Source: Pseudophaeobacter sp965641885 (GTDB lineage Bacteria; Pseudomonadota; Alphaproteobacteria; Rhodobacterales; Rhodobacteraceae). Taken from it: 64,000 bases of DNA. The translations under genes were made by a program, and so were the position numbers. The stretch lies in contig OZ282574.1 of NCBI GenBank assembly GCA_965641885.1, positions 1,860,001 through 1,924,000 on the forward strand. Direction: 5' to 3'. Numbering within the stretch: the first letter of the stretch is position 1; the number at the start of each line of letters is the position of its first letter. The notes beneath the pieces are model-generated. The model did not search any database. It was not told the DNA's origin and saw only the letters and a program-made list of their open reading frames with translations. Shown one piece after another: positions 43,567 through 52,024 of the stretch.

Positions 43567-43586
43567 GGGCGCCCCAAGGGGCGCCC
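43567..43586 (-). terminator. Probable terminator of acnA
   Basis: A near-perfect palindrome, GGGCGCCCC-AA-GGGGCGCCC, lies 26 bp past the acnA stop on the minus strand. The following T-run is poor (TTCTGTG). Confidence 0.6.
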
Positions 43587-43611
43587 GTCAAGAGTGAGAT
43601 GTCAGATTGAT

Positions 43612-46299
43612 TTATGACTTGGCAAGGTTGCGCAGCACGTAGTGCAGCACACCGCCATTTTCGATGTATTCAATCTCGGGTGCGGTATCGATACGGCACT
43701 TCAGGGTGATCTCTTTGACAGAGCCATCGCCCATTGTGATGGTGCAGGGCACCTCTTGCAGCGGCTTGATGGTGTCGAGGCCAGAGATGGACACGGTTTC
43801 GTCTCCGGTCAGGCCCAGAGATTTACGGCTGTCGTCACCGGTGAACTCGAACGGGATAACACCCATACCAACCAGGTTGGAACGGTGGATCCGCTCAAAG
43901 CTCTCGGCGATCACGGCCTTGACGCCCAGCAGGGCTGTGCCCTTGGCAGCCCAGTCCCGCGAGGAGCCTGCGCCATACTGTTCACCACCAAAGATCACCA
44001 GCGGCGTGCCGGCGTCCTGATAGGCCATCGAGGCGTCGTAGATCGCCATCTGGCTGCCATCGGGGCCTTTGGTGTAGCCGCCTTCAACCCCATCAAGCAT
44101 CTCGTTCTTGATGCGGATATTGGCGAATGTGCCGCGCATCATGATCTGGTGATTGCCCCGGCGTGAGCCATAGGAGTTGAATTCACGGGGCTGCACCTGA
44201 CGCTCGGTCAGATATTTGCCCGCAGGTGTGGTGGTGGCAAAGCTGCCGGCCGGAGAGATGTGGTCGGTGGTGACCATATCGCCCAGAATTGCCAGAACCT
44301 TGGCGCCTGTCACGTTGGAGATGGTGCCCGGCTCGCTGCTCATGCCCTGGAAGTAAGGTGGGTTCTGGATATAGGTCGAGGCGGAGGGCCAATCGTATGT
44401 TTCCTGATCCGGAACATCGACAGCCTGCCACTTTTCGTCGCCTTTGAAGACGTCGGCATATTTCGACAAGAAGGCCTCACGGGTGACAGTCGCCTGCACC
44501 AGATCCGCAACTTCTTGCGTGCTGGGCCAGATGTCTTTCAGGTAGACGTCATTGCCGTCACGGTCCTGACCGATCACATCGGTTGCGAGGTTGATGTCCA
44601 GCGTGCCGGCCAGCGCATAGGCCACAACCAGCGGCGGTGAGGCCAGGTAGTTGGCGCGCACATCAGGGCTGATACGGCCTTCAAAGTTGCGGTTGCCCGA
44701 CAGAACAGAGGTCGCAACCAGATCGCCTTCGGCAATGGCTTCGGAGATTTCCGACTGGATTGGGCCCGAGTTACCAATACATGTGGTGCAGCCATAGCCA
44801 ACAAGGTTAAAGCCAACCGCATCGAGGTCTTTTTGCAGATCAGCCGCTTCGAGATAGGCCGAAACAACCTGCGAGCCGGGGGCCAGCGAGGTTTTAACCC
44901 AGGGTTTGCGATCCATGCCCAGAGTGGCGGCTTTGCGGGCAACAAGACCGGCGCCGATCATCACATAGGGGTTCGAGGTATTGGTACAGGAGGTGATCGA
45001 GGCGATCACGACCTTGCCGCTTTCCATGGTGTAGTCTTCGCCTTTGACAGCGACTTCTTTGCCCATGGGACGCTTAAAGGTCTCTTCCATCTCGCGGCGG
45101 AAGGCGGTCTGGCCTTCGGTCAGCGCCACATAGTCCTGTGGGCGTTTGGGGCCAGAGATGGCGGGAACGATGGTCCCCATGTCGAGATGCATGGTGTCGG
45201 TGTAGATCGGAGCATAGTCCGCATCACGCCAGAAACCGTTTGCCTTGGCATAGGCCTCAACAAGGGCAATGCGATCCTTATCGCGGCCGGTGTTTTCCAG
45301 ATAGCGGATGGTTTCCCCATCAATCGGGAAGAAGCCACAGGTGGCGCCGTACTCTGGTGCCATATTGGCGATGGTGGCACGGTCGGCCAGTGGCAGACGG
45401 TCAAGACCGGCACCGTAGAATTCGACGAACTTGCCAACAACGCCCTTGGCGCGCAGCATTTCGACAACTTTCAGCACGAGGTCAGTACCGGTGGTGCCTT
45501 CGACCATGGCGCCTGTCAGCTCAAATCCGACAACTTCGGGGATCAGCATCGAGATTGGCTGACCCAGCATTGCGGCTTCGGCCTCAATACCGCCAACACC
45601 CCAGCCCAGAACGGCGGCGCCGTTGACCATGGTGGTGTGGCTGTCAGTGCCCACGAGCGTATCAGGGTAGGCGACTTCATTGCCGTCCTGGTCCGTGTCA
45701 GTCCAAACTGTCTGTGCCAGATACTCCAGGTTCACCTGGTGGCAGATACCGGTTCCGGGGGGAACCACGCGGAAGTTGTTAAAGGCGGTTTGGCCCCATT
45801 TCAGGAAGGTATAGCGCTCCATGTTGCGCTCATATTCCCGGTCGACATTCATCTGGAACGCGCGTGGGTTGCCAAATTCGTCAATCATCACCGAGTGGTC
45901 AATAACCAGATCAACCGGCACCAGCGGGTTGATCTTGGTGGCGTCACCGCCCAGGGCCTTGATGCCGTCGCGCATGGCTGCGAGATCCACAACAGCGGGA
46001 ACGCCGGTGAAATCCTGCATCAGAACGCGGGCAGGGCGATAGGCGATTTCGCGGGGGTTCTTGCCACCATTGGCACCCCATTCAGCAAAGGCTTTGATAT
46101 CCTCTACCGAGACCGAAAAGCCGCCGTCCTCAAAACGCAGCATGTTTTCCAGCACAACCTTCAGGGCTGCCGGCAGTTTCGAAAAGTCACCGAGACCCGC
46201 TTCGGTTGCGGCGGGGATCGAGAAATATGAGATTGATTTGCCACCTGCGCTCAAGCTGCGGCGCGTTTTGGCATTGTCCTGTCCGACGGTAATAGGCAT
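43612..46299 (-). CDS. acnA: Aconitate hydratase A
   Basis: An 895-residue [4Fe-4S] enzyme that interconverts citrate and isocitrate in the TCA cycle. Cluster ligands are in IASITSCTNTSNPYVMIGAG and YGCTTCIGNSGPIQSE; substrate-binding blocks include VGTDSHTTMVNGAAVLGWGV and GSSRDWAAKGTALLGVKAVI. The length is typical of the AcnA/IRP1 branch rather than AcnB. AGGGAGG lies before the ATG at 46299. Its leader on the minus strand contains the hairpin at 46379-46398. Confidence 0.98.
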   Translation of the reverse strand: MPITVGQDNAKTRRSLSAGGKSISYFSIPAATEAGLGDFSKLPAALKVVLENMLRFEDGGFSVSVEDIKAFAEWGANGGKNPREIAYRPARVLMQDFTGVPAVVDLAAMRDGIKALGGDATKINPLVPVDLVIDHSVMIDEFGNPRAFQMNVDREYERNMERYTFLKWGQTAFNNFRVVPPGTGICHQVNLEYLAQTVWTDTDQDGNEVAYPDTLVGTDSHTTMVNGAAVLGWGVGGIEAEAAMLGQPISMLIPEVVGFELTGAMVEGTTGTDLVLKVVEMLRAKGVVGKFVEFYGAGLDRLPLADRATIANMAPEYGATCGFFPIDGETIRYLENTGRDKDRIALVEAYAKANGFWRDADYAPIYTDTMHLDMGTIVPAISGPKRPQDYVALTEGQTAFRREMEETFKRPMGKEVAVKGEDYTMESGKVVIASITSCTNTSNPYVMIGAGLVARKAATLGMDRKPWVKTSLAPGSQVVSAYLEAADLQKDLDAVGFNLVGYGCTTCIGNSGPIQSEISEAIAEGDLVATSVLSGNRNFEGRISPDVRANYLASPPLVVAYALAGTLDINLATDVIGQDRDGNDVYLKDIWPSTQEVADLVQATVTREAFLSKYADVFKGDEKWQAVDVPDQETYDWPSASTYIQNPPYFQGMSSEPGTISNVTGAKVLAILGDMVTTDHISPAGSFATTTPAGKYLTERQVQPREFNSYGSRRGNHQIMMRGTFANIRIKNEMLDGVEGGYTKGPDGSQMAIYDASMAYQDAGTPLVIFGGEQYGAGSSRDWAAKGTALLGVKAVIAESFERIHRSNLVGMGVIPFEFTGDDSRKSLGLTGDETVSISGLDTIKPLQEVPCTITMGDGSVKEITLKCRIDTAPEIEYIENGGVLHYVLRNLAKS

Positions 46300-46378
46300 T
46301 TTGGCCTCCCTCTGGAGTGTGAATTAGGGAATTCGCTGCATGCTATCTGCATCAGGTTACTCTTTCGTTCAATAGCTG

Positions 46379-46400
46379 AAACGCCGCAGGGGGCGTTTTT
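46379..46400 (+). terminator. Plus-strand terminator-like hairpin between acnA and the DUF1223 gene
   Basis: AAACGCC/GGCGTTT forms a 7-bp stem with a 6-nt loop and runs into TTTTT on the plus strand. Both flanking genes diverge from this region, so no annotated plus-strand transcript ends here; it could end a small RNA or simply be a leader hairpin of the acnA mRNA. Confidence 0.55.
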
Positions 46401-46519
46401 GTATGCAATAGTACACAAATTTTTCAACAAAGCGCTCTCGCCGGGCTCAAGAATGAGTGATTGGCGTTAATTTGCAGGGCGAAGTAGGTCTGAAGGGTCT
46501 GAAACAGAAAGACCTGGAT

Positions 46520-47377
46520 ATGAGTGTTTTTGCGGCCCTTGCAACCAATGTGCCCTCCGCCCTGTCAACGGGCCTGTGTCTGGCCCTGTCCTCTGCCTTG
46601 TCCATGGGCCGGTCCACCGTGCGGTCCACTGTCCTGTCCGCCGCTCTGTCCGCGGCCCTGTGCAGGGGCCTGTGCACCAGCCTGTGTTTCCTGCTGCCCA
46701 GCCTGACCCTGGCGCAGCCCCTTGCGGGGAGAGCCCCAGAGCCCGTGGTGGTTGAGCTGTTTACCTCGCAGGGTTGCTCGTCCTGTCCCCCGGCGGATGC
46801 AATCCTGAAGCAGCTCGCCACGCGGCAGGATGTTCTGGCCCTGGCGCTGCACGTCGACTACTGGGACTACATTGGCTGGAAGGATATTTTTGCCAGCCCT
46901 GCGTTTAGTCGTCGCCAAAAGGGCTATGCCCACACGGCGGGTCGCAAGATGATCTACACGCCGCAAATGATTGTCATGGGGCACCAAGCCATTTCGGGCG
47001 CTGATGCCATGGCGATTTCGGAGGAAATTCAGGCGCATCAGACAACGCCGCGCCCTGTGGCGCTGGACGTCAAAAGGAGCGGCAGGCGTCTGACCCTGTC
47101 GCTGGTGCCGCGTATTGCGCTGCCGGATCATCCCATCTCTATTCAGATCGCGCGATATGCGCCGCTTAAATCTGTTGATATTGCGCGGGGAGAGCTGGCG
47201 GGCCACCGGATCGCCTATGCAAATGTGGTGGAGGAGTTGCAGCAGATCGAGGTCTGGGACGGGCAGCAGGCGCTCTCCATCACAGTTGACTTTGAGGGCG
47301 CGCAGCCGGGGGCTGTTTTGGTGCAGCAGGGCCCCTTTGGGCCCATGCTAGCCGCGGCGCATATTGCGCCGGACTAA
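46520..47377 (+). CDS. DUF1223 secreted thioredoxin-like protein
   Basis: A 285-residue protein of the DUF1223 family. The mature part begins after LTLAQP (about residue 67) and contains VVVELFTSQGCSSCPPADAI, a CxxC motif in a thioredoxin-like context, HVDYWDYIGWKDIFASPAFS and IYTPQMIVMG, all family blocks. Function is unknown; redox activity is plausible. The leader is very unusual: residues 14-57 are eleven tetrapeptide units (A/G-L-S/C-x) encoded by a 12-bp minisatellite. ATG 46520 is taken as start; an in-frame ATG within the repeats (46604) would leave a shorter signal peptide of about 39 residues. Confidence 0.85.
   Translation: MSVFAALATNVPSALSTGLCLALSSALSMGRSTVRSTVLSAALSAALCRGLCTSLCFLLPSLTLAQPLAGRAPEPVVVELFTSQGCSSCPPADAILKQLATRQDVLALALHVDYWDYIGWKDIFASPAFSRRQKGYAHTAGRKMIYTPQMIVMGHQAISGADAMAISEEIQAHQTTPRPVALDVKRSGRRLTLSLVPRIALPDHPISIQIARYAPLKSVDIARGELAGHRIAYANVVEELQQIEVWDGQQALSITVDFEGAQPGAVLVQQGPFGPMLAAAHIAPD
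46559..46690. repeat. Degenerate 12-bp minisatellite, 11 units, inside the DUF1223 leader
   Basis: Codon register shows eleven consecutive four-codon units of the pattern GCC-CTG-TCC-xxx (for example GCCCTGTCAACG, GCTCTGTCCGCG, GGCCTGTGCACC). They encode A/G/V-L/R-S/C-x and keep the reading frame whatever the copy number. Confidence 0.88.
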
Positions 47378-47448
47378 GGCTCGGTTTGCGACCTCTAAGG
47401 TCCGAGCCAAAGATCTAAACCTTTGTGGCCTGTCCTTTTGCCGGTCGA

Positions 47449-48399
47449 CTAGCTGGTCGAGGCCGGGTCTTGTGCCGGGTTTTCTGTCGGGGCAGCAGGT
47501 TTTGGAATCGGAACATAGGGTTTCCAGCGCCGGTGGATCCAGAACCACTGTCCCATGTGGCGTCGTACAACGCTTTCCAGGTCATCGCAGATGGCTTTTG
47601 TCATGGTGATTGGGTCGGATGCGGGAATTTCCGCGTTCAAAAGGACCTCAAAATCCAAGCCGTTTTCCTGTCGGATCGCATAGACCGGAATAAGGGCGGC
47701 GCCATATTTCAGGGCCAGCTCAGCAGGCACCGTTGAGGTAACGGCAGGTTTGCCAAAAAAGTCGATCAGCTCGCCGCCATGAACATGCAGATCTGCGACG
47801 ATGGCAATGATCCCGCCCTTTTTGAGATGGCGCACCATTTCGACCATGCCGCGGCGCCCCTGTTCGAACATTGGCGTGCCAATCCGTTCAATGGTCGCCA
47901 CATAATGGGCGTTGAAAAAGGGGTTTGCCATGCGGCGATACAGGGCTCCCATGGAAAAGCCACGCGAGATCAAACCGGAACGGGCCGCATCGTAGTTGCC
48001 AAAATGACCGGTGACCAGAATGACCGGCCGCCCCGATGCCCGCGCCTCTTCTAGAGCCTTTAGACCCGGACCGGTGATCGGGGCCGCATGGGCACGTTCA
48101 AGAAAAGGAGCGCCAGCGTAAAGCTCTGTAATGGTGCGCCCCGCATTGTTGCCGACTTCGCGGCAGAGACGGGAGACATCTTCCTCAGTCAACTCTGGGC
48201 AGGTGAGAGCAAGGTTTTCGCGCACTCTGCGGTCAAATCCGATGACAGACCCCAATGAGCTGATCAGTTTTCCCATCAAAGGGATGCGCCAGCGGTAGGG
48301 CACAAGGCCCGCCAGTCCCAAAACACCCCGCAGGGCAATGTTTTCGGCAAAATAGGAGGCCCGTTTTCTGGCCGAAAGTTGCGAGGGATCTAGGGGCAT
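47449..48399 (-). CDS. Lysophospholipid/lauroyl acyltransferase (LpxL/HtrB family)
   Basis: A 316-residue membrane-associated acyltransferase, probably adding a secondary acyl chain to lipid A. The catalytic H-x4-D motif is VTGHFGNYDAARSG, followed by LYRRMANPFFNAH and the block VAELALKYGA-like TVPAELALKYGAALIPVYAI. WFWIHRRWK near the end is the C-terminal family signature. It lies 225 bp downstream of fliG on the same strand, and that gap contains a perfect 10-bp hairpin (48540-48568) without a T-run. Which acyl chain it transfers is unknown. Confidence 0.9.
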   Translation of the reverse strand: MPLDPSQLSARKRASYFAENIALRGVLGLAGLVPYRWRIPLMGKLISSLGSVIGFDRRVRENLALTCPELTEEDVSRLCREVGNNAGRTITELYAGAPFLERAHAAPITGPGLKALEEARASGRPVILVTGHFGNYDAARSGLISRGFSMGALYRRMANPFFNAHYVATIERIGTPMFEQGRRGMVEMVRHLKKGGIIAIVADLHVHGGELIDFFGKPAVTSTVPAELALKYGAALIPVYAIRQENGLDFEVLLNAEIPASDPITMTKAICDDLESVVRRHMGQWFWIHRRWKPYVPIPKPAAPTENPAQDPASTS

Positions 48400-48539
48400 A
48401 TAGGGCTGGCCTGCGGTGGTTAACGATCACAGGTAAATCATACTCCCCGCTGAACTGGGGCACAACCTGTGACCTTCTGAGCCGCCCAAAGCACAAAAAG
48501 ACTGGGAAAGTCTGTGCTGGGCAGGGGCGGCTGGGGCTG

Positions 48540-48568
48540 GTTCAAGGCCCGTCTTCGCGGCCTTGAAC
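48540..48568. other. Perfect hairpin between fliG and the acyltransferase gene
   Basis: GTTCAAGGCC and GGCCTTGAAC pair over 10 bp around a 9-nt loop, 57 bp past the fliG stop. There is no T-run, so it may stabilise or end the fliG mRNA by a Rho-dependent route, or have no function. Confidence 0.5.
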
Positions 48569-48624
48569 GGGTCATTCCATGGTTGTTCCATGGGTCACTC
48601 TATATGGTGCGATGGAAAGGGAGG

Positions 48625-49740
48625 CTAGGCGTCCTCTTCCTCCTCATCCGCTTTGAGCTCAATCTCACCGCTTGTGATCAGATCACGCATCGCAGAAACG
48701 ATCAGACCAAACGCAGTTTCACCATCAGCGCGTTTGACCTTGCCGCGTTCTCCCACTTCTTCGCGGATGTTCGTGGCCATCCTGCTGGACATATTGTCGA
48801 GCAGGAAATCATTGGTGGCGATGTCGTCTTCATCGGTGGCAAAGGCGATGGCCGTGACCAGTTCGGGAATTGCCAGCACACGCATCAGTTTTGGCACATC
48901 CAGCGGCTGCATCCGCTGTCCGATCAGACCGTAGGTGAAGATCGACTTGCGCACGTCGGTGGCAAACTCTTCATCTTCTTCTTCCAGCGCAATGAGAACT
49001 TCTTCTCGTTTGGCCGCAGCGGCCTCGGTCAAAATGGCACCAACCCGTTGACCCGGCGTGGCATCAAAGGCGAGATCTGGGCGGGCATCAACCTGGGCTG
49101 CAAGGGATAGGCCAATGCGATCAACGGTTTCTGGTGTGACGTTACTGGTATGGCTTACGGCATAAGTGATCTGGCGCGCGACCGGACCCGGGAGATGTAC
49201 CAGCATCTGGGCCGCCTTGCCGGTGTCAAGCTTTGACAGCAAAACGGCTGCAACCTCGATGCTTTCGGCCTCTGCCAATGAGGCGAGGTCTTCTGGCGGC
49301 AGCGCCTTCAAACGCTCCCAGGGATCGCCAAACTGGCGTACGCCTGCCTCTTTGCGCAAACGACTGGCGGTCTGGCGACTGATGCGCCCGTCCATGGCGG
49401 TCAGCGCACCGGCCAGTCCATTTGGAAACGTCAGGCCAACATTGTCGAGCATTTCGGCAAATTCGCTGGCCACCGCATAGAGCGTGTCACGATCGACCAG
49501 ACGCATGCGGCCCATCTGCTGGGTCAGTTCCATTTGCAAATCGTCCGGAAGATCCTCAATGGGGATGTCAGCACCCTCGTTGAGCAAGAGACGCACAACA
49601 ATCGCGGCCTTCGCCTTACCACTCAGTTTTGTGGTGCCCACAGAAGATCCTCCCATGCCAGCAGGAGCCGGAGGAGAAAAGTCCCCCATCCCGCCGCCAC
49701 CGGTGGTCATTGGTAGAGCCAACATATCGTCTTGCAGCAT
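48625..49740 (-). CDS. fliG: Flagellar motor switch protein FliG
   Basis: A 371-residue FliG. After a Gly/Pro/Met-rich N-terminal extension of about 35 residues come the N domain (LSGKAKAAIVVRLLLNEGAD), the middle domain and the C-terminal torque domain. The torque-helix region reads MSSRMATNIREEVGERGKVK, aligning with the E. coli segment that holds Arg281 and Asp288-Asp289, here Glu-Glu. The tail is strongly acidic (ELKADEEEEDA). AGGGTG precedes the ATG. It stands alone: no other flagellar gene lies within about 15 kb on the right or 48 kb on the left in this window. Confidence 0.9.
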   Translation of the reverse strand: MLQDDMLALPMTTGGGGMGDFSPPAPAGMGGSSVGTTKLSGKAKAAIVVRLLLNEGADIPIEDLPDDLQMELTQQMGRMRLVDRDTLYAVASEFAEMLDNVGLTFPNGLAGALTAMDGRISRQTASRLRKEAGVRQFGDPWERLKALPPEDLASLAEAESIEVAAVLLSKLDTGKAAQMLVHLPGPVARQITYAVSHTSNVTPETVDRIGLSLAAQVDARPDLAFDATPGQRVGAILTEAAAAKREEVLIALEEEDEEFATDVRKSIFTYGLIGQRMQPLDVPKLMRVLAIPELVTAIAFATDEDDIATNDFLLDNMSSRMATNIREEVGERGKVKRADGETAFGLIVSAMRDLITSGEIELKADEEEEDA

Positions 49741-49816
49741 TCTAGCACCCTAGCCAAAAAGATTCTTTTTCGGTCAGGTTCAAACTACCCCGTAAGCGGT
49801 AAATAAAAGCTGAAGT

Positions 49817-50350
49817 TCAATAGCTTGTTGTGGCACCGGTTTCCAAAGCCTGCCGCAATGCGGCTTCTGGCCATGTATTTATACCGCCGCGGGCGCGAAT
49901 TTCTTTCCACTGGATCATGGCCAGACCGAATTGACCTTCTTCAACAAAGCCTTGCCCCATGTAAGAGCGCGCCAAAAGGTTGTCGGGGTCCTGCGCAATG
50001 GCCTGATCATAATAGGCATTGGCAAGGGACCGGTTGCCCCGCTTGCGATGGGTAAAGCCCCAATAGGTCAAAACCCGCGCAGCGTTTTGGTCGCTCATGG
50101 CCGCCAGTACCGCCTGGGCATCCTCATTGCGTCCGGCATAGGCCAGCTCGCGCACCGCATCAAACAACCCGTCCTGGTTGAGAGAGGACTGCTTGGGGCG
50201 CACGCAGCGGCCCTTTTCCTCATCCCAGACCTTTTTGCCTTTGCAGGTTTTTGTCGTGTCTGTGGGTTTGGGAGGGGTCCAGTCATTGTCACCAGCCGCG
50301 AAGGCCGCAACAGGCAGGGCTAGGGCCGCGGCAAGAACGAGAAAACGCAT
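49817..50350 (-). CDS. Secreted tetratricopeptide-repeat protein
   Basis: A 177-residue periplasmic protein. The signal peptide is MRFLVLAAALALPVAAFAAG; the mature N-terminus has a Cys pair around TCKGKKVWDEEKGRCV; the rest forms two to three TPRs (ELAYAGRNEDAQAVLAAM; ANAYYDQAIAQDPDNLLARS; EEGQFGLAMIQWKEIRARGG). The ATG at 50350 follows GGAG and starts the signal peptide; the frame is open 23 codons upstream. It is on the same strand as purB but lies after the purB terminator. Partner unknown. Confidence 0.85.
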   Translation of the reverse strand: MRFLVLAAALALPVAAFAAGDNDWTPPKPTDTTKTCKGKKVWDEEKGRCVRPKQSSLNQDGLFDAVRELAYAGRNEDAQAVLAAMSDQNAARVLTYWGFTHRKRGNRSLANAYYDQAIAQDPDNLLARSYMGQGFVEEGQFGLAMIQWKEIRARGGINTWPEAALRQALETGATTSY

Positions 50351-50476
50351 GAAAAAAACTCCGACTGGTTTGAATTGCCCCCAGTATAGCCCCAAAAGGT
50401 CGCCGCTGCGAAGAATCATCGAAATGGGGACTACTCACGTTGCTGTGATTTGCTGCGATCCGGGGCAGCGGGGAAC

Positions 50477-50508
50477 AAAAAAAACGCCCTGCTGTTCAGG
50501 CAGGGCGT
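50477..50508 (-). terminator. Intrinsic terminator of purB
   Basis: ACGCCCTGC/GCAGGGCGT forms a 9-bp stem with a 7-nt loop; on the minus strand it is followed by eight T residues, 42 bp after the purB stop. Confidence 0.9.
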
Positions 50509-50549
50509 CTCTGGTATAGGATCTATTGTTTCGGGTCTGGCCAAAGGGG

Positions 50550-51854
50550 CTAGGCGCCAAACACCCGCTTAAAGATCGTATCAACGTGCTTGGTGTGATA
50601 ATCCATGTCGAATTTTTCCTCGACACCCTGTTCGCCGAGGGCCGCAACCACTTCGGCGTCCGCCAGCAGCAACTCGCGGAAATCAAGGCGCTCTTCCCAG
50701 ACTTTCAAAGCGTTGCGTTGCACCATTGAATAGGCATCTTCCCGCGAAACACCGGACTGTGTCAGCGCCAGAAGAACCCGTTGGCTCATCACCAGGCCAG
50801 GAAACTTATTCATGTTGTCCAGCATGTTGTCGGGGAAGACCAGCATCTTCTCAATAACACCTGTCAGCCGCGCCAGGGCAAAGTCCAGCGTGACACAGCA
50901 ATCGGGGCCAATGGCGCGCTCAACAGAGGAATGCGAGATATCGCGCTCGTGCCACAGGGCGACGTTTTCCATCGCCGGGATCACGGCAGAGCGCACCAGA
51001 CGGGCCAGACCAGTGAGGTTTTCCGTCAGAACGGGATTCTTCTTATGCGGCATGGCGGAAGAGCCCTTTTGCCCCATCGAGAAGAATTCCGCGCCTTCCA
51101 GTACCTCGGTGCGCTGCATGTGGCGGATTTCGGTGGCGACGTTTTCGATCGACGAGGCAATGACGCCGAGGGTGGCAAAGAACATGGCATGCCGGTCACG
51201 CGGAATCACCTGGGTCGAAATCGGCTCGGGGCTCAGGCCCAGCTCGGCACAGACGTGCTCTTCGACAGCGGGGTCGACATTGGCAAAGGTGCCGACAGCG
51301 CCCGAAATAGCGCCGGTTGCGATTTCTTCACGGGCCAGTTTCAGACGTGCCAGGTTGCGGTCCATTTCGGCATAAAACCGCGCGAATGTCAGACCCATGG
51401 TGGTGGGCTCTGCGTGGATGCCATGGCTGCGGCCAACACGGACAGTGTTTTTGTGTTCCAGCGCGCGTGTTTTCAGCGCGGCCAGCAGGCCTTCCATATC
51501 CTTGATCAGGATATCCGAGGCGCGCACCAGCTGGACATTGAAACAGGTGTCCAAAACGTCGGAAGAGGTCATGCCCTGATGCACAAAGCGGGCCTCTTCA
51601 GAGCCCACATGTTCCGCCAGATGGGTGAGAAAGGCGATGACGTCATGCTTGGTGACGGCTTCGATTTCGTCGATGCGCGCGACATCAAATTCCACATCCT
51701 TGGCTTTCCAGACCGCGTCGGCGTTTTCACGGGGGATGACACCGAGGTTGGCCATGGCCTCGCAGGCATGGGCCTCAATCTCGTACCAGATGCGGAACTT
51801 GGTCTCGGGCGACCAAATGGCGACCATTTCGGGGCGTGAATAGCGAGGGATCAT
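50550..51854 (-). CDS. purB: Adenylosuccinate lyase
   Basis: A 434-residue enzyme of purine synthesis that splits SAICAR and adenylosuccinate, releasing fumarate. It starts MIPRYSRPEMVAIWSPETKF, the family N-terminus, and has VHQGMTSSDVLDTCF, GRSHGIHAEPTTMGL with the general-acid/base His, and the fumarase/lyase signature GSSAMPHKKNPVLTENL with the catalytic Ser loop. ATG 51854 gives the family start; an in-frame GTG four codons earlier is also open. AAAGGTG precedes it. Monocistronic, with a strong terminator. Confidence 0.97.
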   Translation of the reverse strand: MIPRYSRPEMVAIWSPETKFRIWYEIEAHACEAMANLGVIPRENADAVWKAKDVEFDVARIDEIEAVTKHDVIAFLTHLAEHVGSEEARFVHQGMTSSDVLDTCFNVQLVRASDILIKDMEGLLAALKTRALEHKNTVRVGRSHGIHAEPTTMGLTFARFYAEMDRNLARLKLAREEIATGAISGAVGTFANVDPAVEEHVCAELGLSPEPISTQVIPRDRHAMFFATLGVIASSIENVATEIRHMQRTEVLEGAEFFSMGQKGSSAMPHKKNPVLTENLTGLARLVRSAVIPAMENVALWHERDISHSSVERAIGPDCCVTLDFALARLTGVIEKMLVFPDNMLDNMNKFPGLVMSQRVLLALTQSGVSREDAYSMVQRNALKVWEERLDFRELLLADAEVVAALGEQGVEEKFDMDYHTKHVDTIFKRVFGA

Positions 51855-52024
51855 GGGCGAAAGCACCTTTATGGGAGTGTCCAGTTGATACCGCGGGTCA
51901 TAAGCGAGGTGAGCCCATTGGGCAAGTCTGGCCGGGCTTTGGTGGAAAATGTCGCAAAAGGCACGGATTGCTGGCAGGCCCTGGCTACCCGATGGCTAGC
52001 TTTAGATGGCAAACTGGCCGTTCG

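Noticed and set aside
44833..46230. Plus-strand open frame of 465 codons opposite acnA
   Set aside because: It mirrors the GC-rich codon pattern of aconitase; no start signal and no family match. The minus-strand aconitase is certain.
50781..51839. Plus-strand open frame of 352 codons opposite purB
   Set aside because: Shadow of adenylosuccinate lyase; the signature GSSAMPHKKNP lies on the minus strand.
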